Assembly: GCF_003859805.1 (NCBI RefSeq)
Contig: NZ_RQZG01000004.1
Span: forward strand, 62,001-126,000
Direction of reading: 5' to 3'
DNA: 64,000 bases
Origin: Arachnia propionica
Lineage (GTDB): Bacteria > Actinomycetota > Actinomycetes > Propionibacteriales > Propionibacteriaceae
Shown: piece after piece, positions 8,280 through 16,084 of the stretch
Layout: the number at the start of each line of letters is the position of its first letter
Position numbering within the stretch: the stretch's first letter is position 1
The notes under the pieces: generated by a model
Databases searched by the model: none
The model's input: the letters and a program-made list of their open reading frames with translations, nothing else
What the model was told of the DNA's origin: nothing
Program-made: the position numbers and the translations under genes

Positions 8280-10196
8280 TCATCGAGGATGACCTGCCCG
8301 CCCGTCGAGCCCCTCGACAACGCTGATCCCGGTCCTCGGCAGCCCCGGCTTCGGGTGCGGCGGCTGCGGCTTCGACGGGCTGGGCGCGGGCGTCGTCGGA
8401 GCCGGGCTCGGCGCCGGGGGAGTGGGCATGTCCCACACGTCCCCCTCGAACACGGGCTTGCCGTCGATCACCAGCCGCCAGTTGCGGACGAAGAAGTCCG
8501 ACTGATCGATGACACCGCGTGCCGTGGCCCAATCGATGAGCTCCTGCCGAATCTCCAGCAGATCGTCGTAGACCACCGGGGCCGTGGCCACGTGCGGGAA
8601 GATCCCGCCGCCGCTGGCCCGGTAGTTGTTGACCGCCACGACGAACTGCTCGTCATCGGTGACGGGGGTGCCGTCCGGGTGCTGCAACGTCACGATCCGC
8701 TGCCCCAGCGGCCTGGCCAGGTCGATCTCGTAGCGCAGGCCCGAGATGATGTCGTAGTTGTAGTCACGCACCGTCTCGCCGTTGCGCTCGACGCCTGTCA
8801 TCGTCTCGGGATCGAAGGTGCCGCCCGGTGGGACCTCGGCGAAGTACTTCGCCGAGTACTCCAGGTAGTCACGGACCTGGGCGCCGGTCAGGAGCCTCGC
8901 CTGCAGGGTGTTGTCGTAGATGTAGAGGCCCGCCATGTCGCGGATCGTCACATCGCCCTTCGGGAAGACGGCGGTGCGGCTGAACGGGGCAGCCAGGCTC
9001 AGCACCGGCAGGTTCGCGTACTGGCCACCGGCGAGCGCCTTCTTCACCGTCGCGGTCTGCACCATCTGGATGTAGTCGATGATCGGGGTGTCCCGGTAGC
9101 GCGACTCGGTGGCGGGCAGTTCCTCCTTCGACGATGCGACCTTTGTGTTCACGTAGGCGACGGTGACATCGTGCGGCCCCTGAACGGCTGCGGTCACGGC
9201 CGGATCCGGGGCGAAGTCCTTCATGTGGTGGGCGGTCGCACCGTTCGTGGTGACCTCCCAGGCGTCGCCGTTGCGGGTCAGGTCGAAGGTGAGGTCGGCG
9301 ACACTGGACGCCCAGAACCTGGGCTGCGACAGCAGCACCTTCTCACCGGTGGCAGCGTTCGTCTCCCACTGCTCGGGGACGTCCTTGTGGGTGTGACCGA
9401 CGACGATGGCGTCGATGCCCGGCACCTGGCGGGCGATCTCGTCGGCCGGGTTCTCCGGCGGCAGGTCTCCCGAGTAGCTGGAGACCCCGACGCCCGCGTG
9501 GCTCAGCACGACAACGATGTCGGCGCCGGCTTCACGCACCCGCGGCACCCAGGTCCTCGCTGAGGTGACCATGTCGTCGATCCTCAGCACACCGTCGAGA
9601 TGGGCCTTGTCCCACACCATCGAGCCCGGCGTGGTGAGCCCCAGGATGCCGATGGTGACCTCCTGCCCCTTGATGGTGCGCTTCTCGAGGTGGTACGGGG
9701 TGAAGGCGTTCGAACCGTCGGAGACCTTGACCACGTTCGCGGCCAGCAACGGTGCCTCGAGCTGTCTCTCGTAGGCGCCGAGCAGGTCGAGCCCGTAGTT
9801 GAACTCATGGTTGCCGACATTCGTGGCGTCGTAGTCGACGGCGTTGAAGGCGGCCGCCATCGGGTGGGTGGCACCGGTGGTGGTGATGGGGGCCTGCTTG
9901 GCGTAGTAGGTGGTCAACGGGGTGCCCTGGATGGCATCACCGTTGTCGACCACCACGACGCTGTCGGCGCCGCGCTCGGCCCGGATCTGGTTGATCGCGG
10001 TCGCGGCCTGGGCCATGCCGACCTGGTGGCCGCCGCGGTCCTGGAACGGGGCGTTGCGGAAATAGTCCCAGTTGAGGACGTGACCGTGGACATCGGTCGT
10101 GGCGAGCACGGTGACACGTATCGGTTCCTCCGCGTGGGCCACCGGGGTGGTGAATCCGAGGAACAGGGCAAGAATCACGACGATGCTTCGACGCAT
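8280..10196 (-). CDS. secreted 5'-nucleotidase / cyclic phosphodiesterase with C-terminal LPRTG
   Basis: A 638-residue exported protein of the UshA/YfkN family, which hydrolyses extracellular nucleotides. A signal peptide (MRRSIVVILALFLG..., cleavage near AHA-EE) precedes a metallophosphatase domain with TTDVHGH, NGDAIQG, GNHEFNYG and GHTH. The C-terminal 5'-nucleotidase domain contains NYRASGGGIFPH. A proline-rich linker (about 570-615) then leads to KPGLPRTG. Only 15 mainly polar residues follow, with no hydrophobic helix or basic tail, so this is not a standard sortase substrate. Two other secreted proteins in this window end in a similar way. The product would supply nucleosides for the phosphorylase encoded at 5244-6050 (inference). 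Confidence 0.9.
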   Translation of the reverse strand: MRRSIVVILALFLGFTTPVAHAEEPIRVTVLATTDVHGHVLNWDYFRNAPFQDRGGHQVGMAQAATAINQIRAERGADSVVVVDNGDAIQGTPLTTYYAKQAPITTTGATHPMAAAFNAVDYDATNVGNHEFNYGLDLLGAYERQLEAPLLAANVVKVSDGSNAFTPYHLEKRTIKGQEVTIGILGLTTPGSMVWDKAHLDGVLRIDDMVTSARTWVPRVREAGADIVVVLSHAGVGVSSYSGDLPPENPADEIARQVPGIDAIVVGHTHKDVPEQWETNAATGEKVLLSQPRFWASSVADLTFDLTRNGDAWEVTTNGATAHHMKDFAPDPAVTAAVQGPHDVTVAYVNTKVASSKEELPATESRYRDTPIIDYIQMVQTATVKKALAGGQYANLPVLSLAAPFSRTAVFPKGDVTIRDMAGLYIYDNTLQARLLTGAQVRDYLEYSAKYFAEVPPGGTFDPETMTGVERNGETVRDYNYDIISGLRYEIDLARPLGQRIVTLQHPDGTPVTDDEQFVVAVNNYRASGGGIFPHVATAPVVYDDLLEIRQELIDWATARGVIDQSDFFVRNWRLVIDGKPVFEGDVWDMPTPPAPSPAPTTPAPSPSKPQPPHPKPGLPRTGISVVEGLDGRAGHPR

Positions 10197-10247
10197 GGCT
10201 CTCCTGAGGTTGTGGGTGGCATCAGCATAACCACGCCGGGCCTGTTC

Positions 10248-10676
10248 TCAGGGATGCAACGGGTTGATCCACTGGATCTCGGTGAAACGGGCGAAGTCCC
10301 CATCGAAGGACACCACGGGAACGCTGTGTTCCAGCGCAAGTGCAGCCAGCTGGGCATCGGGAACCAGGTTCCCGGTGACATGGTGTCGGGATGCCAGACT
10401 CGCGTAGATGGCAACAGTCCGCTTCGAGACCGAAGGGATCCATGCAGCGGGTTGGGCCAGCCAGGCGGAGATGAAGGCGTGGGCCTCGTCATGGGTCATG
10501 GGCGAGGGCGAGAGTCGTGGGTGTGTCGTGATGCGGTGGAAGGCGCCGATGCTCTGCCAGGGAAAACCGAGACGTCTCCCGGAGGCGTATGCGGCGCGCA
10601 ACCAGGCATGCGACCTCTGGTGGAACGGTGAGAGAACATCTGCAGCGTGGATGAGTACGTTGGCGTCGAGGATCAC
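10248..10676 (-). CDS. vapC: PIN-domain ribonuclease toxin, VapC type
   Basis: A 142-residue PIN-domain protein. The N-terminal MILDANVLIHA provides the first acidic metal ligand, and VPDAQLAALALEHSVPVVSFDGDFARF gives the later acidic residues. The central SIGAFHRITTHPRLSP matches the VapC subgroup common in actinobacteria. The GTG start overlaps the stop of the upstream ribbon-helix-helix gene (GTGA), the usual antitoxin-toxin arrangement. Expected to cleave RNA when not bound by the antitoxin. Confidence 0.85.
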   Translation of the reverse strand: MILDANVLIHAADVLSPFHQRSHAWLRAAYASGRRLGFPWQSIGAFHRITTHPRLSPSPMTHDEAHAFISAWLAQPAAWIPSVSKRTVAIYASLASRHHVTGNLVPDAQLAALALEHSVPVVSFDGDFARFTEIQWINPLHP

Positions 10677-10909
10677 GTGGGATCGCCCTCAGAATCCAGC
10701 ACCTCCAGTGCCTCCGCGACGTTCACGACATCAAGTCTGATGCCGATGGGCCTTGGCTCGGGCAAGGGGACAGAGGGGACCTGCTGGTGCAGCATCATGC
10801 CGCGTCGGATGAGGATGGCGACCGCTTCACTGACCCCGATGCCATCCTCGCGTCTCAGCCTCTTGATCTCGGCGTGGATGTCCGCGGGCAACGTGATGGT
10901 CGTCCTCAT
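10673..10909 (-). CDS. vapB: ribbon-helix-helix antitoxin, VapB-like
   Basis: A 78-residue protein starting MRTTITLPADIHAEIKRL, a typical ribbon-helix-helix DNA-binding N-terminus, with VSEAVAILIRRG completing the second helix. The C-terminal half (PLPEPRPIGIRLDVVNVAEAL) would bind the toxin. ATG at 10909 is chosen because the homology begins there; longer in-frame starts add a low-complexity leader. An imperfect inverted repeat (GTGGCATC...GATGCGCCAC, about 10919-10938) lies just upstream and could be the autoregulatory operator. Confidence 0.82.
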   Translation of the reverse strand: MRTTITLPADIHAEIKRLRREDGIGVSEAVAILIRRGMMLHQQVPSVPLPEPRPIGIRLDVVNVAEALEVLDSEGDPT

Positions 10910-10970
10910 GCGCCAAGGGTGGCATCGTGATGCGCCACGAAAAGGAGGCGGATGCATCCATCCGGATGAC

Positions 10971-11012
10971 GACGGAGCTGCCGCGTTCCCGAGGGGTCGC
11001 GGCAGCTCCGTC
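10971..11012 (-). terminator. terminator of the ornithine/alanine operon
   Basis: Perfect 15-bp stem: GACGGAGCTGCCGCG (10971-10985) pairs with CGCGGCAGCTCCGTC (10998-11012) across a 12-base loop. It lies five bases past the stop of the last operon gene (cycA-like) on the minus strand. Confidence 0.85.
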
Positions 11013-11016
11013 GAGG

Positions 11017-12456
11017 TCACTGCTGGTAGTGGGTCGTGCGCTGGGTGCCGTGCCTGGCCCGGTACACCAGGTAGCAGATGCCGAGCAGGATGAACCAGAT
11101 GGGGGTGATGAAGACCGCCTGCCGCGTGTCCTCATAGAAGCAGAGGATCACCACGCTGACCGCGAAGAACACGAGCACCGCCCAGGACATGAAGACACCG
11201 AAGGGCATCTTGTAGGTGGACTTCGCGTGCAGCTCAGGATGTTTGCGGCGGTACACCAGGTAGCACACCACGATCAGGGCCCAGATGAACAGGAACAGGA
11301 TCGAGGTGATCGAGGTGACCAGTTTGAACGCCGCGATGATGCTCTCCGAGGTGTAGAGGAAGACCACACCGCACAGCAGCAGCAGGCAGGAGCAGATCAA
11401 CGCGTTCTGCGGCACACTGCGCCTGGACAGCCGGGCGAATGCCTTTGGCGCCTGCCCGTCGACCGCCAGGCCGTACATCATCCGGGAGGTGGAGTACAGC
11501 CCGGAGTTGTCCGACGACGCGGCCGCGGTCAGCAGCACGAAGTTCATCACCGAGGCCGCAGCACCGAACCCGGCCAGGCCGAACATCGCGACGAAGGGGC
11601 TCTCCCCGGGCACCACCTGCCGCCACGGGATGACCGCGGCGATGGCGGCCAGGGCCAGCACGTAGAACAGCGCCAACCGAACCGGAATGGCGTTGATGGC
11701 CTTCGGCAGGGTCTTCGTCGGATCCTTGGTCTCCGCCGCAGCGGTGCCGACCACCTCGAGGCCGACGAAGGCGAAGAACGCGATCTGGAACCCGCCCAGG
11801 AAGCCCATCACTCCGTTGGGGAAGAAGCCGCCGTCGTTCCACAGGTTGTCGATCCGTGCCGCATGCCCATCCGGGGAGACGAAGGCGGTTGCCAGCAGCC
11901 AGATCGCGACGATCAGCAGGGCCCCGACCGCGACCAGCTTGATCAGTGCGAACCAGAACTCCGCCTCGCCGAAGAACCGCACCGCGACGACGTTGAGCAC
12001 GAAGAGCACCACCGCCAGGGCAACCGCGGGTAGCCACAACGGCACCTTCTTCCACCAGAACTGCGCGTATCCGGTGATGGCGGCCAGGTCGGCCATCGCG
12101 GCCACGATCCAGGCGAACCAGTAGGTCCAGCCCGCCATGAAGCCGCCCGCAGGACCGAGGATGTCCTCGGCGATGTCACGGAACGACTTGTACTTCAGGT
12201 TGGACAGGAGCATCTCTCCCATCGCCCGCATCATGAAGTAGAGGAAGAAGCCGATCACCGCGTACACCAGCATGGCCGACGGGCCCGCCTGATTGATCGT
12301 GTCGCTTGACCCCATGAACATGCCGGTGCCGATGGCCCCGCCCAGCGCCATGAGCTGGAGGTGTCGGTTGCTCAGCCCACGCTGCAGCTGCTGCTCCTCC
12401 GGCACCGGCGCGGCACCGACGACGTCGTCGGGGTGGTTGTCCTGCGAAATACTCAT
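11017..12456 (-). CDS. cycA: D-serine/D-alanine/glycine-type amino acid permease
   Basis: A 479-residue APC-family transporter with 12 hydrophobic segments. The N-terminal RGLSNRHLQLMALGGAIGTGMFMGS, then FFAFVGLEVVGTAAAETKDP, is the AAT-subfamily pattern, and the overall sequence is closest to CycA. ATG at 12456 has AGGAG upstream; a longer in-frame start at 12540 would overlap ald. It is the last gene of the operon that begins with ord and is followed by a strong terminator. Because 2-amino-4-oxopentanoate thiolase releases D-alanine, a D-alanine/glycine carrier here makes sense as exporter or importer of the end product (inference). Confidence 0.85.
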   Translation of the reverse strand: MSISQDNHPDDVVGAAPVPEEQQLQRGLSNRHLQLMALGGAIGTGMFMGSSDTINQAGPSAMLVYAVIGFFLYFMMRAMGEMLLSNLKYKSFRDIAEDILGPAGGFMAGWTYWFAWIVAAMADLAAITGYAQFWWKKVPLWLPAVALAVVLFVLNVVAVRFFGEAEFWFALIKLVAVGALLIVAIWLLATAFVSPDGHAARIDNLWNDGGFFPNGVMGFLGGFQIAFFAFVGLEVVGTAAAETKDPTKTLPKAINAIPVRLALFYVLALAAIAAVIPWRQVVPGESPFVAMFGLAGFGAAASVMNFVLLTAAASSDNSGLYSTSRMMYGLAVDGQAPKAFARLSRRSVPQNALICSCLLLLCGVVFLYTSESIIAAFKLVTSITSILFLFIWALIVVCYLVYRRKHPELHAKSTYKMPFGVFMSWAVLVFFAVSVVILCFYEDTRQAVFITPIWFILLGICYLVYRARHGTQRTTHYQQ

Positions 12457-12497
12457 CTGAACTCCTTTGTTCCTTGTCCGGACCCTGCCGGTCGTGG

Positions 12498-13613
12498 TCA
12501 CTCCAGGACCTGGTCGATGGGGGTGTGGTCGAGCTGCCATGTCGATGCCACGGGCTCGTTGGTGAGCCGACCGTGAGCGGTCGACAGTCCCCGGGCCAGC
12601 GTCGGGTCGTCCCGCAACGCGGCCTGCCAGCCGGCATCGGCGATCTGGGTGACATAGGGCAGCGTCACGTTCGTCAGCGCGTAGGTCGAGGTCACCGGGA
12701 CCGCCCCCGGCATGTTCGCCACCGCGTAGAACACGGAGTCGTGCACCGCGTAGGTCGGGTCCTGATGGGTGGTGGGACGGGTGTCGGCGAAGCAGCCGCC
12801 CTGATCGACGGCGATGTCGACGAATGCGGACCCGGGCTTGGCCCGGGAGACCAACTCGTTCGAGACCAGCTCGGGGGCACGCGCTCCCGGCACCAGCACC
12901 GCACCGATGACGAGGTCCGCCTCCCGGACCGCCTGTTCGATGGCGTAGGGCGTGGACATCACGGTCTTGATCTGGCCCTTGAACTCGGCATCGATGGCAT
13001 CCAGGGTCAGGGCGTTGATGTCGAGGATGGTGACATCAGCGCGCAGCCCGTGCGCGACCAGTGCCGCATTGCGGCCTGCGGTGCCACCACCCAGGACCAC
13101 GACCTTGGCCGGGTTCACCCCGGGCACCCCCGGGACCAGCAGCCCCATCCCACCGTTGTGCTTGTGCAGCGCCTGGGTGCCGGCCAGGGCCGACAGACGA
13201 CCCGCAACCTGGCTCATCGGTCGCAGCAGCGGCAGGGCACCGCTGTCGGTCTGCACCGTCTCGTAGGCGATGGACACGGTGCCCGAGTCCAGCAGGGCCT
13301 TCGTCTGCGGTTCATCGGCGGCCAGGTGCAGGTAGGTGAACAGCACCAGGTCGTCACGGAGATGGGGGTACTCCGCGGCGATCGGTTCCTTCACCTTGAC
13401 CAGCAGTTCGGCCTGCCCCCAGACCTCCGCGGCATCGGGGACGATGGTGGCGCCGGCGTCACGGTACTGCTCGTCGGTGATTCCCGAACCGAGCCCGGCA
13501 CCCTGTTCGATGAGCACCTGGTGGCCTCGACCGGTCAGCTGGTGCACCCCGGCCGGGGTCATCGCCACGCGGTGCTCCTGGGGCTTGATCTCCTTGGGAA
13601 CCGAAATTCTCAC
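12498..13613 (-). CDS. ald: alanine dehydrogenase
   Basis: A 371-residue NAD-dependent L-alanine dehydrogenase (EC 1.4.1.1), interconverting L-alanine with pyruvate and ammonia. The N-terminal MRISVPKEIKPQEHRVAMTP, the LLVKVKEP segment, the nucleotide-binding VVLGGGTAGRNAA and the C-terminal GAVPVTSTYALTN block match the family. The GTG start has GAAGGAG six bases before it. It sits between the ornithine racemase gene and the permease gene in one operon. It would re-oxidise or consume alanine formed by OrtAB, provided D-alanine is first racemised. Confidence 0.95.
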   Translation of the reverse strand: MRISVPKEIKPQEHRVAMTPAGVHQLTGRGHQVLIEQGAGLGSGITDEQYRDAGATIVPDAAEVWGQAELLVKVKEPIAAEYPHLRDDLVLFTYLHLAADEPQTKALLDSGTVSIAYETVQTDSGALPLLRPMSQVAGRLSALAGTQALHKHNGGMGLLVPGVPGVNPAKVVVLGGGTAGRNAALVAHGLRADVTILDINALTLDAIDAEFKGQIKTVMSTPYAIEQAVREADLVIGAVLVPGARAPELVSNELVSRAKPGSAFVDIAVDQGGCFADTRPTTHQDPTYAVHDSVFYAVANMPGAVPVTSTYALTNVTLPYVTQIADAGWQAALRDDPTLARGLSTAHGRLTNEPVASTWQLDHTPIDQVLE

Positions 13614-13642
13614 TGTCTTCTCCTTCGTTGGATGTTGAGTGG

Positions 13643-14728
13643 TCAGGTGTTGTCATGAACGATCAGTGATCTGACATGGGGCGAGGTGCTGAGCGCCAGC
13701 AGCCCGCCGTAGTCGGGTCGGAAGCGGACCTCGTCGCCCACCTGGACCCGGGACCCGGCGTCCGTGACGTCGAGGATCAGGTGGTCGCTGCTGGCCCCGA
13801 GCACCCGGATGCCCTGGTCCACCGGGGTCAGGGCAGCGGGATCGGCGTCCTGGCGGCCGATGTCGCAGATCGCGCGCAGCCGCCAGCCGTGGTCGACGAA
13901 CTCAGGTGTGTTGCCGAAGGCGTCCTGGCCGATCCGCCCGACGGGGACCGACGGTTTGCGTTCCACCTCGATCACACCCGCCACGAGTTCGACGGTGTCG
14001 TGCCGGGTTCCCGGCCAGAGGGAACGGTCCAGCACGTTGCGCCCCAGGATGATGGCCTCCCCGATGCGCAACTGGGTGATCTGTGCGGGCAGCTCACCGC
14101 TGGCCACGAGCGGCAGGTTCGCGCTGTTGCCGCCCGAGACCACGTCGAGCGGCAACCCGGTCGCCTCACGGCACTGGTCGCGGATCCCGATCAGCTGCTC
14201 CATCTTCTCCCTGGTGGGGATGACGCCGCCGTAGCAGGCCAGGTTCGCGCCCAATCCTGCGACCTCCAGGTGGGGCAGGCGACTGATCTCGGTGACGACC
14301 GCCACCGCGCGCTCGGGCCAGACCCCCTCCCGCAGATCACCCAGGTCGACCATCACCACCACCTGGTGCCGCAGCCCCGAGGCCTCGGCGGCCCGGGACA
14401 GCGCCGCCGCCGCCGGAAGCGAGGAGACCAGGGAGCAGTCCGCCCAGCGCACCGCCTCCGGGGCCAGGTGGGGTGTCGGGGTGCGCAGCAGCATGGTCGG
14501 CAGCCCGAGACCTGCCGCGGTGACCCGCTTCAGGTTCTCGATCCGTGAATCGGCGATCATGGCCGCGCCGGAGTCGGCGAACGCGGTCAGCAACGCCGGG
14601 TGGGCCTGCATCACCTTCGTCACCGCTGCGACCTGGACCCCCTGCGCCGCGCACTGACCCACCACGTGGCGGGCGTTGTGGGCCAGGCGGTCGATGAAGA
14701 CCTCCAGCCTCGGGGTCCCGGGGATCAC
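13643..14728 (-). CDS. orr: PLP-dependent racemase, probable ornithine racemase
   Basis: A 361-residue protein of the alanine-racemase N-terminal-domain family (fold type III). The PLP lysine lies in VAAVTKVMQAHPALL near residue 35, and GGNSANLP and RIGEAIILG are typical of ornithine-racemase-like members (EC 5.1.1.12). It would convert L- to D-ornithine, the substrate of OraSE. The GTG start at 14728 overlaps the stop of the upstream reactivase gene (GTGA) and follows GGAGG; the open frame extends further upstream but without homology. Because the pathway also makes D-alanine and no other racemase is encoded here, side activity on alanine is possible (inference). Confidence 0.85.
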   Translation of the reverse strand: MIPGTPRLEVFIDRLAHNARHVVGQCAAQGVQVAAVTKVMQAHPALLTAFADSGAAMIADSRIENLKRVTAAGLGLPTMLLRTPTPHLAPEAVRWADCSLVSSLPAAAALSRAAEASGLRHQVVVMVDLGDLREGVWPERAVAVVTEISRLPHLEVAGLGANLACYGGVIPTREKMEQLIGIRDQCREATGLPLDVVSGGNSANLPLVASGELPAQITQLRIGEAIILGRNVLDRSLWPGTRHDTVELVAGVIEVERKPSVPVGRIGQDAFGNTPEFVDHGWRLRAICDIGRQDADPAALTPVDQGIRVLGASSDHLILDVTDAGSRVQVGDEVRFRPDYGGLLALSTSPHVRSLIVHDNT

Positions 14729-16083
14729 GGTGCCTCCTCCCCGGGAACCCCGCCGGTCTCGGCGGCGACCCAGGCCTCGAACGTGGCCCCGACCTCGTCG
14801 CGGTAGGCCTGGGCCAGGGTGCCCAGGGCCGAGAACCGGTAGTCGCGGTCGATCAGCACCTCGGCCTCGGGGGGAGGCATGAGCCGGGCACCGGCCCCCA
14901 GCCGGATCCCGCCCAGGATCTCCGCCCCACCGGGGATCCTGGTCAGGGCACCGCCGGTTCCCACGATCCAGCGCACCGCGGTCAGGTCCTTGCCGCGCAC
15001 GATCTGCTTCTTCCCGGTGGGTGTGAACAGGTCGCTGACGGTGCCGACGTGCCGACGGATGCCGATGTCGACGGCGTGCTCGGCGAGCCATCGGGTCACG
15101 GCCTCCTCCTGCTCACCGGTGGGGATCGCTCGCAGGAACCTCAGGCTCTCCTCGTCATCGGAGTGTCCGATCATCGCCGCAACCTGCCGGGCGTTCACGT
15201 AGACCCCCAGGTCACCCTCGACGGTGCGCTTGGCGCGCGGTTCCGGGTCGATGCTGCGGCTGGTCCACTCCAGTGAGCCGTCGGTGACGCTGTGGATGTC
15301 GGTGGTGGCACCCCCGACGTCGATGACCAGGGCGTCACCCAGCCGCTCGGCGAAGATCTCGGTGGCGAGCAGCACGGCCCCGGGGGTGGGCAGGACGTCG
15401 AACGACGACATCTCGGTCAGCCCGGACATGCCGGGCGCGGCGATGATGTGCTTGTTGAAGACCTCGTGGATCAGACGGCGCACCGGCTCGATCTGCAGCA
15501 CGTCGACATCGGGGAAGACGTTGTCGGCACACATCAGCTCGACACCCTGCTCGGCGAAGATGTCCGCCACCCGGCGTCTGACGGCGATGTTCCCGGCGTA
15601 GATGACCGGGACCTGCAGCCGTGCGGCGGCCAGCCGACGTGCGTTGCCGATCACGATCTCCTTCTCGCCGTAGTCCACCCCACCGGCCAGCAGCACGATG
15701 TTCGGTCGCGCCTCCAGCAGGTCCTCCACGTCGTAGTCGTCGATCATCCCGACGGTCGTGTGGCAGACGATCGCGCCTGCACCGAGCGCGGCCTCCCTGG
15801 CGGCGCGGGCCGTCATCCCCTGGGTCAGGCCATGGACGCTCATCCGCAGCCCACCCGCGGCGGAACTGTTGACGAAGACCTGCGTCCGGTCCACCGCGAT
15901 GCCGGAGGTCTCCCGCATCGCGGCGATCGCGGCGTCCATCCCGATCCGCACGTCGCCCTCGGCCACCGAGGTGGGGGCGAAGGCCTGACCGATGTGACGG
16001 AACAGACCACCCTCCAGCTCGAAGGCGTTGGCCTTGGTGATCGTGGAACCGACCTCGAGGGTGGTGACGACCTGCATCCTCAT
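14725..16083 (-). CDS. GlmL/MutL-like cobalamin-mutase reactivating protein
   Basis: A 452-residue protein with an ASKHA-type ATPase fold. It begins with EVGSTITKANAF (phosphate-1-like loop), has LVIDVGGATTDIHSV in the middle and GTGGALTRIPGG near the C-terminus. It belongs to the MutL/GlmL family, found beside adenosylcobalamin-dependent aminomutases and mutases and thought to reactivate them. An equivalent gene accompanies oraSE in clostridial ornithine clusters. The exact start is uncertain: ATGs at 16098, 16083 and 16077 are in frame, and 16083 follows GGGTGAG and avoids a long overlap with oraE. Confidence 0.85.
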   Translation of the reverse strand: MRMQVVTTLEVGSTITKANAFELEGGLFRHIGQAFAPTSVAEGDVRIGMDAAIAAMRETSGIAVDRTQVFVNSSAAGGLRMSVHGLTQGMTARAAREAALGAGAIVCHTTVGMIDDYDVEDLLEARPNIVLLAGGVDYGEKEIVIGNARRLAAARLQVPVIYAGNIAVRRRVADIFAEQGVELMCADNVFPDVDVLQIEPVRRLIHEVFNKHIIAAPGMSGLTEMSSFDVLPTPGAVLLATEIFAERLGDALVIDVGGATTDIHSVTDGSLEWTSRSIDPEPRAKRTVEGDLGVYVNARQVAAMIGHSDDEESLRFLRAIPTGEQEEAVTRWLAEHAVDIGIRRHVGTVSDLFTPTGKKQIVRGKDLTAVRWIVGTGGALTRIPGGAEILGGIRLGAGARLMPPPEAEVLIDRDYRFSALGTLAQAYRDEVGATFEAWVAAETGGVPGEEAP

Positions 16084-16084
16084 C